Positions 1 to 22,443 are shown, counted from the stretch's first letter. The stretch: DNA of 64,000 nt from Portunus trituberculatus (GCF_017591435.1 NC_059258.1:6647571-6711570); one strand, 5' to 3'. Program-made: numbers and translations. The notes: generated by a model not told the origin, from the letters alone.

Positions 1-1045
1 GTAAAGCCTTTGATAAGTTATCTCATCAGAGGCTCTCGAGGAAGATTAGGGCGCACGGGATAGAGGGAAGAGTATTAAGCTGGATAGTGTTATGGTTAGA
101 CAGTAGATGACAGAGGGCAGTAATTAATGGATCTAATTCTGGGTTTGGGCCAAGTAATTAGTGGGGTGCCACAGGGATCAGTTTTAGGGCCATTGTTATT
201 TCTAATATGTATTAATGACTTGGATAGTGGAATTGGTAGTGACATTAGTAAATCTGCAGACGACACAAAGATAGGTAGATTGATTGGGTCAGATTCAGAT
301 GTCACCGCCTTGCAGGCAGATTTAGACAGGATGAACGAATGGACAGACAGATGGCAGATGCAGTTCAACATTGACAAATGCAAAGTACTTAGCGTAGGAA
401 GAGGAAATCCACTCAATAGGTACACGAAGAACAATGAGGCCCTGGAAGGTTCAGAATATGATAAAACTATAGGTATAGTTAGCTCCAATCTTGGTCAGCA
501 AAACCAATGCAAAGAGGCTAGAAATAAGACAAATAGAGTACTAGGATTAATTTTTAGGAGTGTTCAAACTAGGAGCCCTGAAGCAATATTAAAACTATAC
601 TTGGCGCTGGTCAGACCGCATCTAGATTAAGTGGTACAGTTCTGCTGGTCCTTACATTACAGGAAGAATATAGGCAGGCCTATTAGAATCAGTGCAAAGG
701 AGGATGTCTAAAAAGATACAAGGGATGAGGGATGCTCCCTATGAAGCAAGATTAAAGAAACTTAATTTGCATTCCTTAGAGAGACGTGGGTTAAGAGGAG
801 ACCTGATAGAAGTATTTAAGTGGTATAAGGGTTACAACAAAAGGGACATGAGCAAAGTTCTTAGAATCAGTAACAGGGATAGAACCAGAAATAATGGGTT
901 TAAGCTTGAGAAATTCAGGTTTAGGTGAGAAATTAGAAGAAACTGGTTCTCTAACAGACTCAGACTGGTTGATGAGTGGAACAGACTCAGTGGTCATGTT
1001 GTCAGTGGTGAGTCAATAGGGAATTTTTTCACAAAAGGAAATTAA
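1..1045 (+). pseudogene. LINE reverse transcriptase, degraded, 5' cut by window edge
   Basis: This is the 3' half of a non-LTR retrotransposon reverse transcriptase. Reading from base 3 gives KAFDKLSHQRLSRKI, the usual RT-1 fingers segment, then an in-frame TGA at 108-110 and a frame change near 130-140. The next open stretch (127-630) carries VPQGSVLGPLLFL and INDL, then SADDTKIGR at the catalytic box. Families of this type normally have F/Y-A-D-D there, so the first residue is changed to Ser. Further stops at about 630 and 927 break the thumb and C-terminal segment, which still ends in the typical NRLRLVDEWNRLS form. At least four lesions make it inactive. The domain order is that of CR1/jockey-like LINEs; I cannot assign the clade by eye. 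Confidence 0.9.
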
Positions 1046-1442
1046 ATGAAAAGAAACGCATTCCCTATAAGAAAGGAACAAACAACAAACATACTTCCTA
1101 CCAAACCACACACAGGGTACGACAAAGGGAAAAGGATGATAGATGAGGCAATAATAAAAGTCTTTGCATGATCTAGTTTGCTATGTAATTTTTATTTTGA
1201 TACAAAATATACTTCGGTGATAATAATAAAGTTATTAGATGCACCTGTTGTAATAATGTACTGACCATTTCACGTATGTAACAAACACCACTCGCTTCTC
1301 ACTTCTTCATGACGCGTGGGGACACCGCCAAACATAATAAACAAAACACCAAAGCAGAGAATAAAACATCAATAAATACACAAGCAGATAAACATTAAGA
1401 ATAAATAATAGCAAAATAGATTGAAGAAACAGATCTAGTAGC

Positions 1443-1445
<3 letters not shown>

Positions 1446-1494
<49 letters not shown>

Positions 1495-1850
1495 TTAACT
1501 CCCAGAAACACACACAAAGCTACAAACAAACATTTTCTGCAACACAAATGCAACACACAACTAAACAAACACTTGCAATAAAATAAATACAAACTTGATA
1601 TTGTAAAAAACACAAAAACATTGATTCTTTTTTTTTTGTATATTTTCAGTGCAAAAGTTTGAGAATTACTTATTTAAATTGTTTCCCTGGAAGACAATCT
1701 TTATTTATTTATTTTTATATTTTTTTACCTTTTCTTTTTTATTTATTTATTTTATTATTTATCCCACTGTTACTGTACCTCTGAAATAAATAAATAAATA
1801 AATAAACAACAATAGTAATAAATTAATTACCCTTAATTCAATCTTAGCAC

Positions 1851-1898
<48 letters not shown>

Positions 1899-1935
1899 AA
1901 TATCACAAGCTGAACATTTTCTGACACACACACAA

Positions 1936-2005
<70 letters not shown>
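1446..2005. repeat. (AAT)n microsatellites, three tracts
   Basis: Three ATA/AAT tracts lie at about 1446-1493, 1851-1893 and 1938-2005, separated by AT-rich sequence. The Leu- and Ile-run ORFs on the minus strand here are repeat artefacts. The AT-rich DNA on both sides (1046-1445 and 2006-2860) shows no gene I can support. About 2170-2360 is less biased in composition but gives no convincing exon. Confidence 0.9.
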
Positions 2006-2008
<3 letters not shown>

Positions 2009-2859
2009 TGCACTTCTTGTACACACTGATAAAAAAAAAACTAAATAAAATAAAAGATAAGTAAAAAAAATATTACTTACAAAAATGACCAAAAAATAAA
2101 CAAATAGATCAAACAAATAGGAATGAATAAAAGCCCAAACGCTGAATAATAATGATGAACAACAATCCCACGTCTCTCAGTAACACGGCAATTGACAACC
2201 AGCGCAGACATTTGTACTATATTTTGTCCTGGAGTCGCTTCCTACACCGACTCGTTAAAGGAAAGGAGAGGCAGCCTTCCAACACGCGAGGCAGCAGGTG
2301 TGTGTGGCCGCAGGTGTGTTGTGCTGGTGGTGGTGGCTCGGGCAGGTGTTTTGCACGTTTGGTTCTAATTCATCTGTTTGTTTTATTTCTTTTTTTTTCA
2401 GGTGTTATGGTGAGAAAAATAATGATGTAAAATGACCAATTACTGTAAAAATTTAGTGATTCTCTTATTTTTACATACATATATATATTTTTTTTTGAGA
2501 TACGAGTTATGTTGACAAAGAAAAATATTAAACAAGGCCAATTATAGTGAAAAAAAAAATCCAAGTCATCTCATTTCCACATCAATTAACAGAAAGATTA
2601 CAAAGTTTTCCAACATAAAATTTCCTAATCTTCCCAAAACTTACATTTCTTTTGATTAACAAAATTTTCCAAATTCCAGACTTTTCAATGGTGTTAGAGT
2701 CCCATCCACACCTGCCGTCCACACCCGACACCCACCCACACACACACCTGCACACTCTATACATGCACAGCAACCCACACACATGCCACATGTTATATAT
2801 CTTACCTATGCTGCGTGTCAGGTGTGTGGCAATGACTTCAATATGGCAAGATTGCTAGA

Positions 2860-2862
<3 letters not shown>

Positions 2863-2910
<48 letters not shown>

Positions 2911-3378
2911 CCTGGCTGGTCTACACTTCAATATTTCAAAACATAAACAAAAAACTACCTTAAAGATTCATTTCAAGACCTCAGATGGTTTATATTTCAT
3001 TAATCATGTCGTGTGATAAATGACTTGTTTTGATGGCTGTGTTTTAGTCTGCCATGCTTCAATACAAGATAGAAGTGAGTACATAGGCAATTGACAAGAG
3101 TGAGTGAGAGTCTAGCAGTATTGCCAAGTCTGTGTCCTCACCTCCTCGTCTCTGCCACACACTTTACGACACTTGGTTCAATTAATACATTTCTTTTCAT
3201 GTATAGCTTTGTCACGTGTGGGAATACTGGGCTACTGAAACAGGCTGGAATGTATATAAAGATCTCATACATACATACATACACACACACAGGTTCTGGC
3301 TGACAAAAAGCACTGTAAAAAGCTTACTTCTAACTCCACCTAAGCTTTTGAAAGATTAGCACAATACAGCAATGCACA

Positions 3379-3453
<75 letters not shown>

Positions 3454-3546
3454 AATACCTATACATTACAGCACTAACACCAAAACTCATCTAATTTTTT
3501 CCTTTCATGACAAAAAGTAAATAAACAATAAAAAAAAATCATACAT

Positions 3547-3580
<34 letters not shown>
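2863..3580. repeat. (CT)n, (AC)n and (CATA)n microsatellites
   Basis: A CT tract lies at 2863-2907, an AC tract at about 3383-3449, and CATA followed by AC at 3540-3580. The intervening sequence and 3581-3835 show no supported coding exon. Confidence 0.85.
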
Positions 3581-3835
3581 CCATACAACACACTATACAT
3601 ATACACACACAAGGTCCAAGAATACATAGATTAATGCTGGTTGGATTAAATATGTAGTATGTACGAATGACCAAGATTTCTGACGCTAAGCTGCAGAAAT
3701 AACACTGCATGAGGCACAAATTGTCAAGCACTTAAGGTAACAGTGTTTGGGCGTGTGTTCCTGCAGCCTGGGGTGTGCTGGGAGGGAGTGCTGGCTTGTA
3801 TTAGCACACCATTAGCACACCAGCACTCTAAGCCC

Positions 3836-5352
3836 CTTTGTGAATGCGGACTGTGGCACGAGGAGAAACATTTTTGTGTGGTCTTGTTTTGAGTGTGGTA
3901 AGACGTCTAATATTTCTAGATGTCATTTTTATTAACATTGGCTCGCGTTTGAGAGAAAGATTTTGCGTTTATTCTCATTTAGTGTGGTAAGGAGCGTAAT
4001 ATTCTTTTGTTTTTATCACAAGTGTGTTTATTTATGCTGACCGGCATTTGAGAGAAGAATTTTGCGCGTTTTTATTTTGACTGTGGTTAGAAGTTTAAGA
4101 TTTTCTTCTGTTTTTATCGCGTATCATTTTTTTAATGGTGATTGAGGCACAAGGAGAAAGATTTTGTGTTTCTTAGTGTGCTAGTTTAATATTTCCTTTT
4201 GTTTTATCATGTGTCGTTTTTTTTATGATGACTCGCGTTTGAGAGAAAGATTGTGTTTATTCTTTTTTTGAGTATGCTCAGGAGTTTAATATTTTCTTGT
4301 GTTTTCATCAAATGTGTCATCTTTTTAATGGTCTGACTGTGGCACATGGTGAGAGATTTGGTGTGTTTTTATTATCAGAAGTGTGGAGGAGTTCAATGTA
4401 TCCTTATTCTTGTCTTTTCTTGTTAATGCTAACTGTGCTATTTGAGAGAACAATCTGACTTTTTCTTTTTGTTTTGAGTAGAGTTCAATATTTGGTGTGG
4501 TTGTGATTTATTTATTTATTTTCTTTTTTTATTTATTTATTTATTTTTTCCATCATGTGTATCTGTTTTAATGGTGACTACGGTGTTTGAGAGAACAATG
4601 TGATGTGTTCTTAGTCTTCATTGTCTTCAGTGTGGTAAGGAGTTCAAGCTTTTTTCTTTAGTTTTTATCATGTGTCTATTTCAATGCTGACTCTAGTAAT
4701 GGGAGAAAGATTGTGTTTTCATTGTCTTGAGAGTAGTAAGGAGTTGACTATTTTTCTTTTGTTTTTATCATGTATCTTTATTTTCAATGCTGACCGTGGT
4801 ACTGAGAAAGATTGTGTTTTCATTGTTTTGAGAGTAGTAAGTTCAGTATTTGCTTGTGGTTGAGATATTTTTCTTGCTTTTTTTTTTCTCTTTTTTTTTT
4901 AATGCTGACTGTGGTACTGGAAGACTGATTGTGTATTGTTACTCTTTTCTTTGTTTTGAGTGTGGTAATGATACAATATTTGGTGTGTTTGGGATATTTT
5001 GCTTGTCTCAGAGTGTCGGGTGAGTGAACACTTGCGGGTTTGTGTGTCCTTGTTAGCGAAAGTCCGGTTTACTTCTCTCTCTTTCTCTCTCTCTCTCTTA
5101 GTGTTGAGTCAATGCAGTTTTTGTTTTCCTCTCTTTCTCATCTTTTTAATCAGTCATTTTTGCTTCATCTTGGTTGTTTAGTATCAAATGTGTCCATCAA
5201 AAGTGCCAGTTTGTCTTTCTTTAAATTGTTCCGAAGCTTATAAAGTTCAACGGACCAATATAATGAAGTGTTTCTGAGTTGAGAGTTTGTTTTGGTGTCC
5301 ATGTGTGTGTCACCTGAATGAGTGTGGCACAGAGATGGAGATTTGTTGTAGG
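3836..5352 (+). other. degenerate tandem array resembling C2H2 zinc-finger units
   Basis: About a dozen degenerate units of roughly 85-140 bp (mostly near 100) each carry a GAGAGAAAGATT-like segment, then a TGTGGTAAGGAGTT-like segment, then a TTTTATCATGTGTC-like segment. In the best frame of several units these read E-K-x-F-x, then C-F-E-C-G-K-E-F, then F-Y-H, which is the layout of a C2H2 finger with its linker. Examples start near 3836, 3952, 4050, 4153, 4240, 4444, 4588, 4703 and 4803. Every unit has stops or frame changes, and the unit is longer than the 84 bp of a normal finger repeat. I read it as a decayed finger cassette amplified as a minisatellite. Chance resemblance in T-rich DNA is the alternative. 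Confidence 0.4.
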
Positions 5353-5499
5353 AAAGTTTGTTTTCTCTGTGTCTTTGTCTCTGGTTTGAGTAATACCTTC
5401 CATTAAATGCTGCCAAACTATTGCAACAAAATATAAACAAAAAAATAATAATAGTAAAATAAATAAATAAATAAATAAATACTCTTGAAAACCCACAAC

Positions 5500-6362
5500 T
5501 AACTTTAAACTGTCAGATTATCACTAGAATCTTGAAATCACTTTTGAAAACCCCCAATAACATTCTTCAGCCTCTCTCAAACTATTAGAAACATGAAAAA
5601 CTCTTGAATATCCCAATAACTTTCTTTACAGCCTGTCTATCACTAGAACCTTGAAAACACTCTCAAAAACCCCAATAACTTCCTATAGACTGCCAAACAA
5701 TTAGAACCATGAATACACACTTAAAAATCCCAATAACTTCCTTTAGAGCCTTTCAAACTATCAGAACTATGAAGAACACACTTGAAAATGCCAATAACTT
5801 TCTTTACACTGTCAAACTATCACAATTATATCTTGAAAACACCCATATCATTTCCTCTTAAACTCCTAAACACCCCAAAGAATCCAAATCCTTCTAGAGC
5901 CTACCAGACTATTAGAACCATGAAAAACACTTGAAAACCCCCAATAACTTCCCATTTAAACTGCTAAACATCCCACAAAACCCCAATAACTCCTTTTAGA
6001 ACCTACCAAACTATTAGAACCATGAAAAACACTTGAAAACCCCCAATATCTTCCATTTTTAAACTTCCAAACACCCCAAAGAGCCCCAACAATGTCTCTC
6101 ACACCCTACCAAACTATTAGAACCATGAAAACACTTGAAGAGCCCCAACCCCAAACTATTAGAACCATGAAAAACACTTGAAAACCCCCAATAACTTCAT
6201 TTTTAAACTTCCAAACACCCCAAAGAGCCCCAACAATGTCTCTCACACCCTACCAAACTATTAGAACCATGAAAAACACTTGAAAACCCCCAATAACTTC
6301 CATTTTTAAACTCCCAAACACCCCAAAGAACTCCAATAATGTCCCTCACACCCTACCAAATA
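5500..6362. repeat. degenerate minisatellite, units about 60-130 bp
   Basis: The phrases ACTATTAGAACCATGAAAA, CACTTGAAAACCCC, AATAACTTCC and CAAACACCCCAAAG recur in the same order at least eight times. The same phrases appear in the intronic arrays at 11160-12420 and 13139-14860, so this belongs to one repeat family. No coding content. Confidence 0.8.
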
Positions 6363-6500
6363 ATTAACAAGTGCAAATCTAGAACTGTCTTATGCACACC
6401 ACACCACACTGCCTCCAGCCTTTCCTTTGCCCTACTACTGGTTTTTATGATCACTGCACTAAAGCTTTCACTCACCGGTCTTTAAAGCATCACCGAAGTA

Positions 6501-6736
6501 CAGGTAACTCTTGATTTACACGTGTTTAATTTTAGCATTTTTGTTAATATGCCACGAAAAAATATTATTAATTAAATTTGCGCCATTGGTTTGCTTATAC
6601 ACGATTTGGACCACATCCCGCATCCTTCATATTATCTATTGTTTTTCCTGTGAGAGTTTCAAGTTTGTTATATGCGAATTTTGAAATATGCGATGCCTCT
6701 TGGAACGTATCTGTCGTGTAAATCGTGAGTTACCTG
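6501..6736. mobile_element. MITE, Tc1/mariner-like, 236 bp
   Basis: The left end begins CAGGTAACTCTTGATTTACA and the right end, reverse-complemented, begins CAGGTAACTCACGATTTACA, which is a good terminal inverted repeat. The left flank is TA; the right flank is CA, so one copy of a TA target duplication may be mutated. There is no transposase. Non-autonomous Tc1/mariner or pogo-type is inferred from size and flank. Confidence 0.65.
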
Positions 6737-6829
6737 CATATATAGAAATAGTTATATATGACTTAGCTTCGTTATTTACCACCTGACTCCTATGTAAGTT
6801 TTTATTCATATTGGAAAGCATTTTAAGGT

Positions 6830-7030
6830 GTGGGTGGGTGGGTGTGGGTGTAGGTGTGGGGTGTGGGTGTGGGTGTGGGTGTGTGTTGTTGTTGTTTGGG
6901 CTGCCTTGTATGGAATTGCTAGTCTGGTATAGATAGATAGATAGATAGATATATAGATAAGTAGATAGACAGACAGATCGATAATTAGTACAAGTAATAG
7001 TAGTATTTGCCGTGTGTGTGTATGTGTGTG
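6830..7030. repeat. GT-rich and (GATA)n simple repeats
   Basis: GGTGTGGGTGT-type repeats (about 6830-6885) are followed by GATA repeats (about 6930-6985) and a short GT tract. The His/Thr/Pro ORFs on the other strand come from this composition only. Confidence 0.8.
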
Positions 7031-7116
7031 TGTCACCCTGGTATATAGACACACCAAAAAACCTTCCTATTTTACCCTTAATAAACTGAATAATAATGGC
7101 ACAAAGAGGCCATAAC

Positions 7117-7412
7117 ACTTACCCAAACCCAATCCAACCTAACCCAACCTAACCTCTATGACCAGTCAATCCTTTGTCAATATTCCAGTGTTTTCATGGC
7201 TTGTAAGTTGGCAGGAAACAAACATTATAACCCCTGACTTGATCTAACCTTTCCCTAACCCAACCCAACCCAACCCAACCCAACCCAACCTAACCTAACC
7301 TAACCAAATCTTACTTGACTTATCCAGCCTGACCTAACTTTAACCCAGCTTTACCCAACTCAACCCAGCATAACTTAACCTTACCTAACCTAACCTAACC
7401 TGACCTAATCTC
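7117..7412. repeat. interstitial telomere-like (AACCT/AACCC)n tract
   Basis: Degenerate pentamers CCTAA and CCCAA repeat in two clusters. TTAGG, the reverse complement of CCTAA, is the standard arthropod telomere unit. The tract is imperfect and internal, so it is an interstitial relic or template-driven expansion, not a chromosome end. From 7413 to 8140 I see only A-rich sequence. Confidence 0.8.
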
Positions 7413-8140
7413 CTGCTGCAGTCTATTTTCCAGTGTTGAGGTCAATTTTACTGTGTTTTCAAGGTCAAAAGTTCAAGATGACACAATAAATAGCGGTCTA
7501 AATAAATAAATAGCCTTCTAAATGGATCTATGTGTTTTTAAATTGAGTTGATGAGTGTGAAGTGACAGAATGGTTAATCTCTCATATAAAGCTGTTTTGT
7601 TTTGTTTTTCACCAGTATAAATGTCAAAATAAAGCATAATGAAAAGGAGCTGAGAAAGATGACAAAATAAGGAAGAGGAAATGAAGAAAGGTAGAAAAAT
7701 TAATAATGAAGAAAAGAAGCTAAGAGAAAAGAAAAAGGACTAAAACAAGAGAAAAAAATAAGAGAGGAAACAAAAAAACCAGAAGAAACTTAAGAAAAAT
7801 TAAGAAAATAAAGAAAAACTAAAAAATATATAATCAGCTGTAAAAAAACCCACTAATAATAAACAAATAAATATAATAAAATGATTAAATAAAATAAAAA
7901 GGAAAATGAAATGAACATCCCCAAACAAACATGAAAAAAACTCAAACACGCTCAAAAGAATTGTACAAAAAGCTTACTTAAATAATTTCTAGCGCATTTT
8001 TTTTTATATTTTCAGACGACAAACGTAAAAATAAAACTTTCAAACACTTATAATACTCTCTCTCTCTCAGACACTCAGACAGACAGACAAACCAAGCCAA
8101 ACAGAACCAAGGTACCAGAGAAGAGCCACATACAGTAGAC

Positions 8141-8190
8141 TTGGAAGGTTCCGGAGGGTTCTACAAGGTTCCGGAAGGTTCTGGAAGGTT
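8141..8190. promoter_or_regulatory. 10-bp repeat forming a heat-shock-element-like array
   Basis: Five successive 10-bp units, consensus CCGGAAGGTT, place GAA-type and TTC-type triplets alternately every 5 bp: GAA, TTC, GAG, TTC, CAA, TTC, GAA, TTC, GAA, TTT. Heat-shock factor trimers are known to bind inverted nGAAn modules with this spacing. Seven of the ten modules are exact. No heat-shock gene is next to it, so function is inference. Confidence 0.4.
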
Positions 8191-8265
8191 TTTTGGGCCT
8201 GAGGTGACTCCCACTGGTCAGGTCAGCCTTGCCAGGATGTCAACACCACCTGGAATGGAGTGGTG

Positions 8266-8762
<497 letters not shown>

Positions 8763-8785
8763 CCAGCAAAAAGTAAGATTAGTGT

Positions 8786-8849
8786 TATTTTCTCTCTCTC
8801 TCTCTCTCTCTCTTACATTATTCGCTCTTCTACATTTTTCTTATTTCCT

Positions 8850-8908
<59 letters not shown>

Positions 8909-8963
8909 ATTATTCTCCCTTCTACATTTTTCTTATTTCCTCTTTCTCCCTCTCTTTCTAAAT

Positions 8964-9002
<39 letters not shown>
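8786..9002. repeat. (CT)n microsatellites
   Basis: Three CT tracts at about 8786-8813, 8858-8906 and 8968-9002 lie just beyond the candidate last exon of the minus-strand zinc-finger gene, in its presumed 3' UTR or downstream flank. Confidence 0.85.
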
Positions 9003-9006
<4 letters not shown>

Positions 9007-9063
9007 CTTACTATCCTCACAGCTTCTCTCTTGCACCTTATTGTACAGTACCCACCTTGCATC

Positions 9064-18986
<9,923 letters not shown>

Positions 18987-19137
18987 CACTCACCAACCTC
19001 TCACTCTCTCCTGCAACACACCAACACAACACCCATTACACCTCCACCACCACCACCACCACACATAGAGAAACAGACAGAAACACACAGTACCACCTGC
19101 CCAACCCACACACACACCACAGCTGTGCCACTCTCCC

Positions 19138-19139
<2 letters not shown>

Positions 19140-19165
<26 letters not shown>
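19140..19165. repeat. short (AC)n upstream of zinc-finger coding exon 1
   Basis: AC repeats close to the acceptor of the first coding exon (minus strand); 19011-19139 is C/A-rich intron with CCACCA repeats. Confidence 0.8.
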
Positions 19166-19168
<3 letters not shown>

Positions 19169-19189
19169 GATAAATAAATAAGACCTGGT

Positions 19190-19374
19190 ATCACTGATTA
19201 AAGATGGAGATGGATGGACAAAAAGATATTCTAGGAACAGGAAAAGTCAGTGTCTAAGAAACATTGATAAGTTTAGTTTACCAGACAGGACAGCGGACAT
19301 TTGGAACAGTCTGATTGATGAAATTGTAACACCAGAAAGTGTGCACAATTAGATATGAAGACAGGTTAGTATGA
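19190..19374 (+). pseudogene. LINE reverse transcriptase C-terminal relic
   Basis: One frame near 19256-19351 reads RNIDKFSLPDRTADIWNSL followed by IDEIVTPESVHN and a stop. It has the same layout as the C-terminal end of the LINE at 1-1045 (NRLRLVDEWNRLS). Only this tail is recognisable and upstream is broken. The Mutator-like element starts directly after it. Confidence 0.6.
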
Positions 19375-22300
19375 GTCCCGTTTGAATGCCGGCTGATTTG
19401 GACCGTGGCTGATTCGGATCAGATTCAGACCTTAGTCTTGGCTGATTCGGACCATGTATTTAGGCTGATTCAGATAATTAGTAAGGCTCATTCGGACCAT
19501 TTGCTAGGCTGTTTTGAATGATTCAAACACAAACACAAAGTTACCTTTGACATAAAGAGGCCCATAACCTGTTAGTTCCTTACCTCACACCATGCAAGGA
19601 TGACTGACAGGGTGAGGTGTTTGGCTTGTGACCGAGTAGTGGCTGACCACTACCAGGCCAAAGATTGCGATTCTTGCGGTGGCTGGCAACATCGAGGATG
19701 TGGAGACACTGGTAATTATACTACAAGGAGTTTTTTCCTGATTTTCTGATCCTGCTCCTGGGCTTTAAATTTTCTTAGCATTTTTATGTGTTTATAATAG
19801 CATTGAAAGAACACAAACACGTTTCATTCTGAGTTGGTTTGGGTTAGGTTTGGTTAATTTGGGTGATTCATAATAACTGCCATTAGACCACAGAGTTACA
19901 GGTACATATAACTCTGTGCGTTACACACAAGTATTCACAAACCTTCACAGCCGAGTGGCTTGCGTATGTAGTCGCCTTGTAATCAGGAGTTTAGTGGTTA
20001 GAGTCCACACGTACAGTGGTGCATATTATTATATATTTTCCCCATTCTTGATGTTTAATTCCGATTTTTTTTCACACAGGGCTTTCTAAATATAAATATA
20101 GTAAATTGCAAAAAGGGCTAGTAACACACGAGTTTACGTGTGAACGATGCAAGTTCCTGTCTGACTCTTCACATAGCCTGCCCATTCCAATTATGGAGAG
20201 TACATCAGAGGACGTTAACCCTACGGCTTCACATGCTGGAATGCTACCATCTAACAGGTTCCTGTTAAAATAATTGTAATAGACCACTGATTTGTTTTGG
20301 TTCTATATATGGATTACAAAAATTGAAACACTATACGTCCCTTACTTCAAAGATATATTATTATAAAACGCATGTTCTCATCAAATTGCAGTTCACTGGT
20401 GGAGTCAGAGACTTCTAATTTTGATGTGTCACGGCTGCATAGCTCCCTTGTTGCTGAAGGAGAAGTGTAATTATGGTTATGGTGATGGTAGTTTCTGGTA
20501 TATGAGTGTGGCGGCGGTGCTGTGATATGAGTGTGAAGGTGATATATATTGTGATAGGATATATAATTATAGGTCTTATAGGTCATATAATTATATTTCT
20601 GTAAATATATTTCTCCAGATCTCTCTCTGATGAACATTTAAGTGATGAAGACAACGAACCAGTCCCACGTGCTGCAATTACCTACAATATCGTGGAGTGT
20701 GGCAGTGAGTGGGGCAAGGCAAAACTGGTCTCCAGTGATGGTTATTGTTTCACTTTCAAACACCAACAAAAAAATGGTACTGCAGAATGGAGGTGTAGTG
20801 TACGAGGGAAGAAAAACCCTTGTTCAGTTGATGTTAAACAAACACGAGATACATTTTACTCTACAGGGGCAGTTTCTCATACTCATCCAGCAAGGCCAGG
20901 CATACATACAGCAGTACAGATTAAGGCACAATGTAAAAATAAAGGGAAAGTTGAGGTGTTCGAGTCTGCAAATAATATAGTAAGCTCTATAAATAATCAA
21001 CTAAGTGATCCAAGCCAGCCCGAAGCTGCAAGGGCCAACCACAACACTTTAATAAGAATAATTAATAGAGCAAGGGCTTCATATTGGCCGAAGGATCCCA
21101 GTGATCTGACATTTGACCTGGACCTGGACTATCTTGAGGAAACAATTCCAGAGGAGTTTTTTTTAGAAGAACCATTATAGTTCGTGGAAAGAAGCATTTC
21201 ATATTCTGTACAGCCAAACAAGCAAATTCTCTAGTCCAAGGCAAAACATGGTACTCAGATGGGACCTTCAAAGTAGTTAAGCAGCCTTTTTATCAGTTAC
21301 TGTCTATTCATTGTTTTGTCAAGAGTGAAGACTGCACGAAACAGATTCCCTTCTGTTTTGTGATAATGTCTGGTAAGAGGTCAAAGGACAACATAACAAT
21401 TCTTAAAGCTGTCATTGAAATTTTACCAGCAGCTCCTAGTGTTTCATCATTTGTAGTTGATTTTGAGGCAGGTTTGTGGAAAGCTATTAGATCAGTTTTT
21501 AATGACCCAGTAATAAAGGGCTGTGCTTACCATTTCACACAAGCTTTGTGGAGAAAAGTTCAGGAATTGGGATTGCAAACGTTGTACTGTACGAGAGACA
21601 ACGTGTATAAAATTGTAAAAAAGTCTTTGCTTTGCCATTTTTACACCACGACGATATTGAGGAAGCTTTTAGTGAACTTTCAGGAAAGGTAGGTGTAATT
21701 GGACCAGTAAGAGAATTTATGGATTAGGTAAGGGAAACATGGTTGCATCATAGGATATGGAAAGTGGAGAACTGGTCAGTATTTGGGCGCAGTATAAGAA
21801 CAAATAATGATGTTGAAGGATGGCATCATAAACTAAACCAAAGTGCCAAAAAAAGGCAACCTCCCATTTTACTTGTTGATAAACCTGCTTTATTTAGAGG
21901 CTAAGGAAATACCTAATCAGGTTAAGCTTGTCAAAGAGGACAAACTAAAGAGGCGTCAAAGAAAACAGGTAAAGGAAATTCAAGGGTGTATTATGGGAGT
22001 GTGGAAGGACTACAATGATAGGAAGATTACAACTGGCCAGCTTCTAAAGAAGTGTGCCTATATATATGTGCAAGTGAATGATTTGGAGTTACTTTGGGTT
22101 ACAATGGGTTTATTTAGGTGGTTTCAATAAACACATTGTACGTTTTTACTTTTACATCATTTAATCTTATTTTATGCAATTTTACTTTTAGATGTATTTT
22201 TCCTCATCCACAGTGGCCAAAGTTGCTTAACACTGGTAACTTTTGCTTTAATTTTACATTAAATGTACGCTCAGTAACAGGTGTTTATATAATATATATC

Positions 22301-22376
22301 AATACAGGTCTGAAAGAGCCAGAAAAAGGTCTGAATCAGCCACGGTCTGAATAAGCCGTACCCCGTCCCGTTTGAA
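19375..22376 (+). mobile_element. Mutator-like DNA transposon (MULE), degraded, with flanking direct repeats
   Basis: The direct repeat GTCCCGTTTGAA occurs at 19375-19386 and 22365-22376, near the 8-11 bp target duplications usual for MULEs. Inside it, the left end carries several copies of GGCTGATTCGGACC. The right end, reverse-complemented, carries CGGCTTATTCAGACCGTGGC, which matches the left CGGCTGATTTGGACCGTGGC. These imperfect inverted ends with internal subrepeats fit a MULE. The element sits in the presumed 5' intron of the zinc-finger gene and carries the transposase relic described separately. At 19880-20600 only AT-rich sequence and possible short 5' exons are seen. Confidence 0.75.
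20627..22130 (+). pseudogene. FLYWCH-domain MULE transposase, frameshifted
   Basis: The N-terminal part (open to 21180) has a FLYWCH-like zinc-binding module: YCFTFKHQ, then AEWRCSVRGKKNPCSV, then SHTHPA, giving the W-R-C, C and H-x-H spacing. A T8 run near 21157 shifts the frame. Beyond it the catalytic core reads TWYSDGTFKVV, then SFVVDFEAGLWKAI, then KGCAYHFTQALWRKVQELG, the D, D/E and C-x2-H pattern of MULE transposases. More shifts follow near 21615 and 21850, though WHHKLNQSAKK and a Lys-rich end are still legible. Possible 5' exons at about 20193-20257 and 20392-20460 are uncertain. Inactive by sequence. Confidence 0.8.
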
Positions 22377-22397
22377 CCCTGTAATATACAACTCGGT

Positions 22398-22398
<1 letters not shown>

Positions 22399-22443
<45 letters not shown>
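22399..22443. repeat. (AC)n microsatellite
   Basis: About 22 AC units directly after the MULE. From 22444 to 23760 I find no supported gene: there are G-runs, a short AAGGAC-type unique stretch and CT/CA simple repeats at 23440-23520. Confidence 0.9.

Noticed and set aside
2783..2870. Lone zinc-finger half (CQVCGNDF) on the plus strand
   Set aside because: Only the C-x2-C half is present, no His pair, and the frame runs into a CT microsatellite.
8200..8262. Alternative last zinc-finger exon (acceptor CCATTCCAG, VVLTSWQG then stop)
   Set aside because: In phase but only eight codons, and the 9064-9153 candidate has a better acceptor and is closer.
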